From Microstegium vimineum (taxonomy: Eukaryota; Streptophyta; Magnoliopsida; Poales; Poaceae): 64,000 bases of DNA. The position numbers and the translations under genes were made by a program. The DNA lies in the NCBI GenBank assembly GCA_022036555.1, contig CM039129.1:37354051-37418050 (forward strand), read 5' to 3'. Within the stretch, counting starts at the first letter, position 1; every line of letters starts with the position of its first letter. The notes beneath the pieces are model-generated. The model was given only the letters and a program-made list of their open reading frames with translations, was not told the DNA's origin and made no database searches. Below are positions 45,332-55,688 of the stretch, piece after piece.

Positions 45332-45999
45332 TTGCACTAGTCCAGAACCTGCTTTTACCCCCGGTGCGTAAGGGTCTTTAGCTCCGGTGCCTGAACCGAG
45401 GCTAAGGATTCGGGACTAAATGTCCCTCCTTTAGCCCCGGTTGGTATAGGGTGCGTCAGGTGGCGCAGGCGGGCCACTCGTGGTAGCACCCTTTAGCCCC
45501 GGTTACCAACCAACCGGGGCTAAAGACCCTATTTTTTTTATATTTTGGTATTTCTTATTTTGGTTTTCCAATTAGATTAGGTATTCAAATGTGTGTATTC
45601 TACGCTTCTAATACATATATTCGCTGCTAATACATGTATTCACGCACTTATAAGTTAGTTTCAAGCATTAAACATAAATAAATTATGAAACTCTATAAGT
45701 ATAATATATATATATATATATACACATAAAATTTACATCATTATCCATTGTTACTTGACTTAAGACATAAACGCTCTCGCCACTTAAATATCATACAAAT
45801 GTTCGTTTTAATTTGGCTTGAGTGGGACGGCCGGGTTCGTAATAGAAGTCGCCTCCAAGTTTGACCACTTTTTCAAGAAAAAATCCAGCAAATATCTCTT
45901 GAATTCCTTTGAGGCGGTCTTCTTGCATCACTTGTTGCTGCAACCATAGTGTCTTCAATTTGCATTATAAAGAAACAAGTGTTAATATACATAAGATTT

Positions 46000-46790
46000 A
46001 GTTAATAGCAACAAATAAATAAAATGGATGTATTATATATACATATTACATACTTTTAGTTTCTCTGTAAGAGTTCTTCTTGCATACACCATGAGGTACT
46101 CGTAAACGTAGTATCCACACAGATTGTTGCCTTGTGGCTGCCTTAGAATCCACTGTAAGATATGAAAAGATTACCATCGTCATCATACGCATATGTTAAA
46201 GCATGATAAGGTAACAAATTACGAGAGCTAGTAGAACTTACATGTAACATACGAGGACCCTGTAGTGTCTCTTCTAGTTTCGAACGGTGTTTCGGGACGA
46301 ACCAAGTCCAAACTCTACTCAATAATTGGATCATTAGTTAATTAACTCTTGAAGTGTAGTTAAAGAGCAGGAATCCATATTTAAAGATCAAAGTTACCCC
46401 TTGATAATGTCTATCATATCTTGGTAATCTCCCGGTGGTTTTCTCAATGAGTCAAAGATTACATATGCACTTCTTCTCATATCGATGACTATGAGTATCC
46501 AGTGAAAACTGCATTTGTTTATAGAGTCAACATATATATCTTTATGCTGAATTGAGTAATAAGTAAGAAATTGTGCAAACGATAACAACACTCACCCAAA
46601 GTTGTATGGGAAGAGTATATATTCTCTGGTCTTTTGGTTGACCAAAAACCTCCGAAGATTCCTCTCCGTTTGAGGTATCCATTGTTCGGGGGGAGTGTTT
46701 GGATCCGAGAATATGATTGATGGATCAATGAAACCAATTTCCGTGTCTCCCTTACGTTTGAGCATTGACATCAAGAACCTGCATATATAT
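46000..46790 (-). pseudogene. CACTA second gene, Ulp1-like (C48) protease exons
   Basis: Exons on the minus strand encode a domain ending like Ulp1/SENP cysteine proteases. The His lies in HWILIVID (codon 46502-46504), the Asp in VIFDSL (46451-46453), and the Cys in GNNLCGYYVYEYL (46117-46119), so the His-Asp-Cys triad and the Gln before Cys are retained. Donors and acceptors (IIKG/GTAACT; TGCAG before the FLMSML exon at 46778) look normal. Ulp1-type proteases cut SUMO or similar conjugates; their role in such elements is unknown. Upstream exons of the same gene are frame-shifted, hence pseudogene. Confidence 0.75.
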
Positions 46791-46791
46791 G

Positions 46792-48209
46792 TGTCGGTGT
46801 TATGACCCGACGGTCAAGTCCACCGGCTAGTAAATTTGTATATTGCGTGCTCCCTCTCCCAGATGTGATGCAAGAAGGACACAAGATTTATCCTGGTTCG
46901 GGCAAAGAAGGCCCTACGTCCAGTGGGGGAGGATAGATTGTATTATCTTGCACCGAAGTGCTCGTACAGGGGGGGTACAAGCAGGTTTACACGGGGTTGC
47001 TCAGAGTGAGCTGAGGCCTAGGGCTAGCAGAGCTATCCTTGGCGGTCGGTTCGTTGCTTGAGGGGTCGATCAAGCAACGGGATGTGTGGAGTGTGAGAAG
47101 TGTCTGAGCGAATGTGGGTTTGTGCCAGAGTCGCCCGAAAAAGTCCCCTTCTTCTATCTCGGCGTCCCCTTTTATAGACCAAGGGGAGGCCCGAGGGTAC
47201 AGGGTCCTAAACTGTTGTAGCGTGGGAGGCGTGTCCGCGGCATAGTGTTGGCGAAGGGACGTCGATCACTGTGGCGGTGTGGCCTTCCCGTCCTTCCGGT
47301 GCTCCGGGGCATGGTGACAGTAGACTAGACGTTGCTGCACGTCGCGGCACAGTAGGGTCGACCTTCCGCAGACGGGCGCGAGTCCCATAGTTGAAGCGGG
47401 ACGGGGCGGATGGGACGGCCCCCATACCGGAGTGGTTGAAAGTAGGGGTCGAGCCCCCAGTCGAGGGGAGGGGTCGAGACCCGCGTGGCCTCGTCGTATC
47501 CCTGAAGACGTCGTCGAGGGCCGTCCGATTCACGTCTCGAGGGGTGCCTCAGGAGTCCGTACCCGCGACGTGGTTACAACGGCAGCACAGTTGACGGAGA
47601 TCCGGGACATGGCGGTGAGCTGATGGATTTGACTGTGGTCGTGGGCGCCCATAGCGTTAGGCGGGTTCCCTTTAACCCATGCCGGGGGCAGGTGAGCTAA
47701 TCGAGCTTCCCGTCTGGGGGTCGTTCGTTCGACCTCTTTCCGTCAGTTAGAGTAGAGGCGGAGGCGGAGAGGTCGAGGTAGAGGCGGAGGGGTCGTTCGT
47801 TCGACCCCTGGTCCGTCATTCGCCGTCGAGGTAGAGGCGGAGGGGTCGTTCGTTGGGCCCCTGGTTCGTCATTCGGCATCGAGGTAGAGGCGGAGGGGTC
47901 GTTCGTTCGACCCCTGGTCCGTCATTCGGCGTCGAGGTAGAGGCGGAGGGGTCGTTCGTTCGACCCCTGGTCCGTGATTCGGCGTCGAGGTAGAGGCGGA
48001 GGGGTTGTTCGTTCGACCCCTGGTCCGTCATCTTTCCAGAAGCGGGCCGGCCCACGGCTGGTTGCTATCGCCGGTGCAGGGGGCCTTCGTGTGATGGGCC
48101 CTTCTTTGCAGGCTTGAGCGGTTGGACGGTTCCTGTCTTAAAAATGGTAGCTATGTTAAGCGTTAATTTGTCGAAGGGTTTAGGGTACCCCTTACCTTTG
48201 TACCCGGCA
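46792..48209 (+). repeat. Solo LTR inside a CACTA intron
   Basis: TGTCGGTGTTATGACC...TTTGTACCCGGCA with an exact ATATG duplication (46787-46791, 48210-48214), 1418 bp, no internal domains. It sits in the intron between the donor CTGTCT/GTAAGT near 48289 and the acceptor at 46779-46781, only about 11 bp from the acceptor. Strand of the LTR is judged only from its style. It carries the 53-bp tandem array at 47772-48032. Confidence 0.88.
47772..48032. repeat. 53-bp tandem repeat array, about 5 copies
   Basis: Units start at 47772, 47825, 47878, 47931 and 47984 with GTCGAGGTAGAGGCGGAGGG and contain the palindromic GGGTCGTTCGTTCGACCC. Located inside the solo LTR 46792-48209. Confidence 0.92.
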
Positions 48210-48289
48210 ATATGTTTGAGGATAGTTAGTTACTATACATATACATATGTGCTATAGTCAGATTACTAAAAGAAATGATAATCACTTAC

Positions 48290-51217
48290 AGACAGTAGCA
48301 GCTCATTAGAGATTTGTCTAGAGCATCTATGTGGCATAGTTGGTGGAGCTAACTATACGGAACAAATATAAGGTCATCGCCCCGGAAGTAATGTTCTTGT
48401 CTAATTCTGACGCAAATGCAGTCGTCATCTGGGTTTTTGGTACAGGCATCCATGTACCACGAGTTTAACCTGCGCATTTGCGTACCAAGATCCCTGAGGG
48501 CCAATATGTTGTACAGACTTCTGCCACGTAAATAACTTCTCTTTAAACTCATCGACTATAGTGGCATTTGCGACTAGTGCATTTTCGTAAAATTGAGTCG
48601 CAGATATATTAGCTCCTTTCAAGAAATCTTCCAATCCATCATAATTGACCTTGGGGCCACTGTAGTCTTCTAGCACGCTCGTGTTTGAACCATATTCATA
48701 CCCAACAACTAGCGGGGGCACTGATTGCTTCGATTGTTCCCCGAGCTGTGGGACACCCTTCCCTACTCTTTTCCTCTCGGTAATTGTCTTTTTGAGAGTG
48801 CGGTCATAGTTTGATATTGGAGATTTCTTCTGAGCATCACGTAACTTTCTCTTCTTTTCTTCCAACTCTTGCCTTAGAGTTGATTGATGTAAGTAGAACG
48901 GCTTTTTAGATTCTTTCTTTGCTTTATCGTCGTCTTTAAATTTCTTGAATTGTGCGGCAACATCGGCCTTTATTGAAGCCATTATTTCTTCTTCAGTCAT
49001 CTCAGATGGAAGTTTCTGAGGAATATTAACAATAACTTTCCTTGTAGCTTGCCTCTTTGTTTTTGGTTGGGCGGCCGATACCTTTGCTTTTGTGGTGGTC
49101 CTCTTCTTTGGCGATGGGGCCGGTGTCAGCGTTGGAGACCGTCGTGGAGGCGATGGGGCTGGTGTCGGCGTTGGAGAATGTCGTAGAGGCGATGGGGTCA
49201 GTTTCGGAGATGGAGAGCGCCTTGGAGGTTCTGGGGAGGAAGCTGTGTCATGCATTTCACCATCATCATCCCTCGCAACACTATGACCAGCAGGTGATGA
49301 ATGGTGACTTAGATCTCTAGGTGAGGTCCTATAGTGAAAACAACGAGTGTGAATAAAGTATCGCTATTTAAGACAATACAAAGTTAGTGAAAAATTAAGA
49401 GATAGGTATGATTCACTTTAATTCGCACCTAGGATGAGGAGGAGGCGGCGACGGTACAATAGGAGGTGATGCCCCAGGAATAATGATATAGCGCTTGCGC
49501 CAACAAATAAAAATCTTCTCCACTTTTCCTAAAGTCGTCTCCCCATCACCTCCTTCAATGTCAAGCTTAACATCGCGATGACCTTTTTCAACTCTATCCA
49601 TCGAGACGTGAGCATATCCAGCTAGTACTTTTGACCCATGGCATATTGGTGTCTTCGTAGGGTCGATAGGAGATACAATACCGGTAGCCACCATGATTGT
49701 TGTAGCCCCCTCTGGAATGTGCAGCTCACATGGTGTATTCGGTTATGTGATGTCATCCACGGGGAAGCGTAACTTTGCGTCATCACCAGGTTGTGGCACT
49801 TCTGTGGAAGCACAACTATTTTTCAAGTGAGCTGATGGGCTAATGATGTTGACTTGCGATACTGATCCAGTACTTTGCATTCGGCCGATTGCTAACTCCA
49901 CTTGCCTTTTGATTTCCTTGGCCATTCTTGCTTCAAGTTTTCTCTTCTCGCTCTTTTGCTTGAATAGCTTCTTTGCGTGCTTCACTAAGCATTTGCGACA
50001 TGCTAAGTTTCATAGCTTCCTCCTCTTTCTTCTTTCTATGGTGGCTTCTATATGTATCTTTGTCTTGAGGGAAGGCATGCTTCCACGGCACCGCGCCATG
50101 ACCTCTCGTTCGCCCACCGTGTTCTGCAGTCCCCAGGGCATATGTCAACTCATCCTTATCTCTATCTGGTGACCATACTCCTTGTTCCCTCAAAGATTGA
50201 GCGTAAACAAGTTTCCTTGCTGCTTCTGTGAGTCCTTCGGTATACGTTAATCTCCCGGTCTGAGGGTCAATGCCTCCCTCGTGACCAAAAAACCACCACT
50301 TACTGCGCTCAGCCCAGTTATCTGATTCTGGTTGGATTCCCCTAGCTTGAAGGTCCTCTTCTTCTTTTCCCACTTAGGAATGGCAGTCTTGTAGCCACCT
50401 GATCCCATGTGATGATGGTATTGCTTTTCTCGTGCATTCTGTTGGTTCTGTTGAGCTCGTGATTCGCCCTCTTCGGATGTCTTGAAAGCTACAAAGTCAT
50501 CCCAGAACGGTCTCAACTTGACGTAGGCCTTTTTGTTGAAATCTGGAGTCAGGTTCTTCTTGATAAAATCATTATGCAATGTCTTCTTCCAGGCCTGGAA
50601 ATATGTTGCCATCTTCTTCATAGCACAGTCCCTAACTCTCCCCTTCAGAGCTTCATCTTCTGTATCGAGCGAGAAATGTTGAAGGACTTCTTGCCAAATT
50701 AGTTCCTTCTCACGATCAGAGACAAAACTAATGTCAGGACGTCCTTTCCTTTGCCGCCATTCACGAGCACTGATCGGAAGTCTATCCCTTACAAGGTAAC
50801 CACAGTTGCTGGAAAATCTATGTGCATGTGGTCCAAGTACTGCCCATGTTTCTTCATCGAATTCTGTGATAATGTACCGACCCTCCAATGGTTTCTTCGG
50901 GCCTCGTACATTTTTACTCTTCCCGTAGTTGTCGTTGATGCAGACGGCTATGTATGTAGACACACAAAACTTATAAATATAATTATACAACTGTAATTAT
51001 TTTGATTTTCATGTATACACAAGAGATATTGTAGACATATATATACATCGGCAACATTGTCTTGCGCGATATTTTCTTGTGCGATATTTTCTTGCTCAAC
51101 ATCTGACGCAAAGTACTGACTTCCGTCATCTACTTGATTCGTGTCGTCGTCTACTTGATCAGTGTCATCGTTGATCATTGAAAACAAGAATTCCTCCATG
51201 TCATTCGCGTCGTCCAT
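48290..51217 (-). pseudogene. CACTA second gene, 5' and middle exons (Ptta/En/Spm-type protein)
   Basis: Probable start ATG at 51217 (MDDANDMEEFLFSMIND, acidic N-terminus). After an intron the next block (50947-50370) reads KNVRGPKKPLEGRYIITEF and a long charged, helical segment (WAVLGPHAHRFSSNCGYLV; FIKKNLTPDFNKKAYVKLRP), as in plant transposase-24 type proteins. A one-base frameshift near 50373 and another near 49985 break the frame. A later exon (49694-49413) has VATGIVSPIDPTKTPICHGS, and 49255-48425 has a Pro/Ser-rich linker plus Lys-rich helices. These ORFs accompany TNP2 in CACTA elements; function is not established. Confidence 0.75.
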
Positions 51218-51269
51218 TTCTGCAACTATAAAAGCTAAGTGTGTAACACTTAGAGTAACCACTTAGGGG

Positions 51270-51500
51270 TAGACACTTAGGGGTTTAGCCACACTTGGGG
51301 TAGACACTTAGTCTTTGTGTGACTAATAAAAGGGTTTAGGCCGGGTAGACACTTAGAGTTAGACACACTTGGGGTAGACACAGTGTCTTTGTGTGACTAA
51401 TAAAAGGGTTTAGGGTAGACACTTAGGGGTTTAGGCACACTTGGGGGTAGACAATTAGTGTTTGTGTGACTAATAAAAGGGTTTAGGGTAGGGTCGACAC
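51270..51500. repeat. 74-bp tandem repeats with TTTAGGG-like motifs
   Basis: GGGGTAGACA recurs at 51297, 51371 and 51444; each unit contains TTTGTGTGACTAATAAAAGG and a GGGTTTAGG stretch. Located just upstream of the CACTA second gene, so probably part of its promoter region. Confidence 0.85.
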
Positions 51501-51604
51501 TTATAGAGGTAATAATTTGCTAATAAAAGGGTACACACTTTGCTAAATGGAAAGGATATACTTAATATATAATATAGCAATAATGGAAAGGTGTAATAAT
51601 TTGC

Positions 51605-51950
51605 TAAATCAATTTTCTAAGACTAAAATATATTTGCTAAGACTAAAATATATAACAAAAACTAAATCAATTTGCTAAGACTAAAATATATAACTAAAAC
51701 TAAATCAATTTGCTAAGACTAAAATATATAACTAAAACTAAATCAATTTGCTAAGACTAAAATATATAACTTAAACTAAATCAATTTGCTAAGACTAAAA
51801 TATATAACTAAAACTAAATCAATTTGCTAAGACTAAAATATATAACTAAAACTAAATCAATTTTCTAAGACTAAAATATATAACTAAAACATACATCAAT
51901 TTGCTAAGACTAAAATATATAACTAAAACATATACATCAATTTCGTAAAA
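51605..51950. repeat. 38-bp tandem repeats, about 8 copies
   Basis: AATCAATTTGCTAAGACTAA followed by AATATATAACTAAAACTA recurs with 38-bp spacing from 51664 through 51892, with divergent copies at both ends. Very AT-rich. Inside the CACTA element between its two genes. Confidence 0.9.
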
Positions 51951-51984
51951 CTAACAAATCCATATCTAAATTCACCTTTTCCTC

Positions 51985-52125
51985 TCTTCTTCTATATTTT
52001 TCTCTTTCTAATTTCTTTCTTTCTTCTTCTTCTCCTTCTTTCTTCTCCTTCTTTTTCCTGTTCTTCCTTCTTCCTTCCTTCTTTTCTGTTTCTCTTTCTT
52101 CTTTCTTTCTTTTTCTCTACTTCAA
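51985..52125. repeat. Polypyrimidine tract (TTC/CTT rich)
   Basis: About 130 bases almost entirely C and T on the plus strand, next to a GC-rich block. It explains the Lys/Glu/Arg-rich minus-strand frame at 51992-52177, which is not a gene. Confidence 0.85.
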
Positions 52126-52129
52126 CGTA

Positions 52130-52660
52130 GCGCCGACAGATTGACTTCAAGGCTCGGGCGTGGGGTGGCGGGCTCAAGCGCGCGGGTGGCCGGAAAGGGC
52201 GCGCGTGCGCGACGGACTCCGACGGCGGGCTCGGGCGCGGCGGTGGTGGCGGCGCCGGCCGGAATTCCGCGCGAGATAGGCGGCCGGAGGCCGGAGATGA
52301 GACGGCGGCGGTAGGGGCCGGGGTGTGTGGAGGCGGCGCTCAGACGGCGTGGCTCGGACGGAAGCGGACTCCTCCGACGATGTGGCTCGGATGGCGGTGC
52401 GCGCGGCAGCTAGCGGCGGCTTGCGCGGCGGCGCGACGAGATGGCCGGAGAGACGGCGGCGCAGTAGGGGGTGTACGGTGGTGGCGCTCGGACGACTTGG
52501 CTCGGACGGCGGCGAGCTCCTCCGACGGCGTGGCGGCGGTTGGAGGAAGAAGGCTGCGGCACGGTAGTTGTGCGAGATCGACGAAGACAAAGGGGAGGAG
52601 GAAGACAGATCGGTCACGACCCTTATATAGGAAGGCTACCTTTAGCCCCGGTTGGTATTG
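52130..52660. other. GC-rich island inside the CACTA, with a subterminal-type motif
   Basis: About 500 bp rich in GGCGGCG/GACGG triplets; open frames on both strands reflect composition and no domain is seen. At 52637-52655 it carries CTTTAGCCCCGGTTGGTAT, the motif otherwise confined to the element's ends, and a duplicated GGTCATGATCATGTC follows. May be a captured leader or exon, or the edge of an older nested CACTA. Confidence 0.45.
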
Positions 52661-52667
52661 GTCATGA

Positions 52668-54732
52668 TCATGTCCCTTGGTCATGATCATGTCGTAACCA
52701 TGGAGTGTCCTCGATATTTAGAATTATGCTTGGGTCTTTGGTCACACTGAATGGCGCAATTCGGTCATCCCTTTCGTAAAGTTCTGACATGTCTGAGTTG
52801 TCCTCAATTCCCAAAATATTTCTTTTCCCTGAAAGAACAATGTGACGCTTGGGCTCATTGATGATTGATTTGTCATCGTTTTTTCCTTTCTTTGGTTTTG
52901 TATACATGTCTTTTACATAGAACACCCAATTCACATCAGCAGCAAGGACGAATGGTTCATCTTTGTACCCAATAGTGTCGAGGTCCATTGTTGTCATCCC
53001 ATAATCCTTGTCAATTGTTACCCCGGCTCCGGTCATCTTCACCCATTGGCACTTAAACAAAGGGACTTTAAAATTAGGTGCATAGTATAGTTCCCAAATC
53101 TCAACTATGCGGCCATAATATGTTTGCTTTTTTCCATTTGGGTCAATGGCATCTATGCGGACACCAATGTTTTGGTTGGTGCTCCTTTTATCTTGGTCTA
53201 CAGTGTAAAATATATTTCCATTTATCTCGTAGGCTTTGTACGTGAGGATGTGCCATGATGGTTGTCTAGCCAACAAATACAGTTGGTCATCAATACTGTC
53301 ATCACCATTAAATTTTATTCGCAACCAATCGCCAAAAGTTTTCATGTGTTCACGCATAATCCAAGCTTCATTCTTCCCTGAAAACTAGGATCGTAGGAAC
53401 TTCTTGTGTACCTCAACATACGGCTCCACCACGGAGGAGTTTTGAAGAACTGTGTAGTGTGCGTTGTTGAAATAATCATCCCCCGTACCGATATATGTTT
53501 TCTTCCCTAGTGTTCCTTTCCCACTAAGTCTCCCCTCGTGTCTTGATTCAGGAACACCAATCGGGTCAAGGTCGGGAATATAGTCAACACAGAACTCAAT
53601 GACCTCCTCTGTCCCGTAGCCCTTGGCGGTGCTTCCTTCTGGGCGAGCACGTTGGTGAACATATTTTTTCAGGACTCCCATGAACCTTTCAAAGGGGAAC
53701 ATGTTGTGTAGGAACACATGACCGAGAATACTAATCTCTTTGACCAGGTGAACTAGGAGGTGTTCCATGATATTAAAGAAGGATGGAGGGAAAACCAACT
53801 CAAAGCTGATAAGGCACTGAACCACATCATTCTGTAGAGCAGCTAGGTCCATTGGATCGATTGCCTTCTGAGAAATTGCATTGAGGAATGCACATAGCTT
53901 AACAGTGGCTAGACATAAATGTAGAGGTAGAATTCCTCTTAACGTAACGGGAAGCAATTGTGTCATAAGCATGTGGCAGTCATGAGACTTTAAGTTTAGG
54001 AATTTCTTCTCTGACGCATTTATTATATTCTTTATATTCGAGGAAAATCCAAATGGGACCTTGATGCTGCTTAGACATTCAAACATGATTTCCTTCTCTT
54101 CTTTGCTAAGAGTGTAGCTAGCAGGCTTTAAATAATGGCGTCCATCTTCTGTCTTCTCTGGATGCAGGTTGTCTCGTTCTTTCATGTCTTGCAAGTCCTG
54201 TCGTGCCTCAAGTGTATCTTTGGCTTTTCCATACACACCCATGAATCCTAGCAGGTTCACACAAACATTCTTTGTCAAGTGCATCACGTCGATCGTGTGG
54301 CGGACCTCTAGGACATGCCAATAGGGTAGCTCCCAAAATATGGACTTCTTCTTCCACATGGGTGTGCATCCACTAGCATCTTTTGGAACTGGTACGGCCC
54401 CTTCTCCCTTTCCAAAGACTACTTGCACAGCCTTGACCATATCAAGTACCTCCTCTCCAGTTTGGTTGTCAGGCTTGGTTCGTTTCACTTCTTCTTTACA
54501 ATGCTTTCCTTTTTTCTGGCTTGATGATTCTTAGGAAGAAAACGACGATGGCCAAGGGACACGACCTTTCGACATTTTTTCAGATATACACAGTCAAGGT
54601 CATTAAAATAGTGTGTCCACTCGGTACTCTTTCACAGTCTTTTGCATACACTTGCCACAGGTAATGAGAGGGAGGTCTGGCCTTAGTCGCTTTGGAATCC
54701 GATCAGAGGCCGAGTGTCCCGAAGCAGTCGCC
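52668..54732 (-). pseudogene. TNP2-type CACTA transposase, truncated and interrupted
   Basis: Minus-strand pieces in order. 54732-54610: a short start with a zinc-finger-like CGKCMQKTVKEYR. 54600-54490: DCVYLKKCRKVVSLGHRRFL, the middle of TNP2, with a one-base frameshift before KRTKPD. 54488-53388: MWKKKSIFWELPYW and HTIDVMHLTKNVCVNLLGF (tnp2 core), then the DUF4218-type LKSHDCHMLMTQLLPVTLRG and MFPFERFMGVLKKYV. A TAG at 53385-53387 interrupts; the same frame resumes (FSGKNEAW) and runs to 52668 with a DUF4216-type segment. TNP2 catalyses excision and insertion of CACTA elements. The N-terminal half including catalytic residues seems deleted. Confidence 0.88.
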
Positions 54733-55359
54733 ATCTACTCTTTATACTCATTTTCCAAACTAGATATTATAAATTCCTTATATTCTAAACAAAGAAAATA
54801 AAACAACTAAAATTTACATTTCTCTAAAATCATCAAATGTGTCATGTAGACAACTAAAGTATTCTATGTAGCTACCTTATTCATCTAAATATATAATTAT
54901 TTTGAGCTCAACTGGCATATATATAAATCAAGAACAATCCACCATAAATTCATCATTTAATAAAATCCTAAGAATCTATATTTCTCAAACTAAGCTAAAC
55001 TAATCTTGAAATGTGGAACATATAATACCCTAGAAATAAAAGGTGTATACTTAGAATACTAGTTTTAGTTGCCTTGTTCAAACTATTCAAACAATGTCAA
55101 GTGAATGAAGCTTAAAATGGCAAAAAAGAGTAATAATCATAAAGAAAAATCACATATAGACCAGCTCTATGGAGGCGTAGAAGTGAGAGGTTGAAGATAG
55201 TAACCTTTCAACGAGTCGATGGAGGCGTAGAAGTGATCAAATGAAGCAATGGCCGAAGAGGAGATGAAGAACACACCAAAAACAAGCAAGAACAGAGAGG
55301 AATAAATGAGCTCTCAGGCTCGGACAGGGGAGGAGAAGAGAGTTCAAATAGCGGGGGGA
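54733..55359. other. AT-rich CACTA interior
   Basis: Between the transposase remnant and the right subterminal repeats. No domain or splice context seen; presumably the transposase promoter region. Confidence 0.45.
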
Positions 55360-55688
55360 GGGGCTTTAGTCCCGGTCCATAGAACCAGCCGGGACTAAAG
55401 GCCTAGAAATAGCCCCGGTTGGTACCACAAACCGGGGTTAAACATTTAGCCCCAATTTGTGTTACCAACCGGGGCTAAAGGTCTACCTTTAGCCCTGGTC
55501 GGTAACACCAACCGGGGCTAAAAGTCCCCCTTGACAATGTTTGACCAACGAGCCGTTGGGATGGGACTTTTAGTCCCGGTTGGTGTTACCAACCGGGGCT
55601 AAAGGTCCCTTTAGCTCCGGGCGCAATTTTCACCGGGGCTAAAGCCGATTTTGGAAATCGTCGAAAGATGTGTTATGTAGTAGTGTTG

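Larger units (their letters stand above)
45335..55685 (-). mobile_element. Complete CACTA (En/Spm) element, 10.35 kb
   Basis: Plus-strand left end CACTAGTCCAGAACC and right end complement CACTACTACATAACAC, flanked by TTG on both sides (45332-45334, 55686-55688), the 3-bp target duplication of CACTA elements. Both ends carry clustered subterminal repeats of the ACCAACCGGGGCTAAAG type (45360-45530, 55360-55640). It holds two minus-strand genes: a TNP2-type transposase (52668-54732) and an Ulp1-bearing gene (46000-51217). Both are damaged, so it is not autonomous as it stands. Confidence 0.9.

Noticed and set aside
47772..48032. Regular 53-bp repeats considered as a CRISPR-like array
   Set aside because: Units are contiguous with no unique spacers, and the locus is a plant LTR.
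47197..48055. Frames across the 53-bp repeats
   Set aside because: Products of tandem repeats inside a solo LTR.
51270..51500. TTTAGGG-like runs considered as an interstitial telomere
   Set aside because: The motif occurs once per 74-bp unit, not as consecutive heptamers.
51992..52177. Lys/Glu/Arg-rich 61-codon minus-strand frame
   Set aside because: Translation of a polypyrimidine tract.
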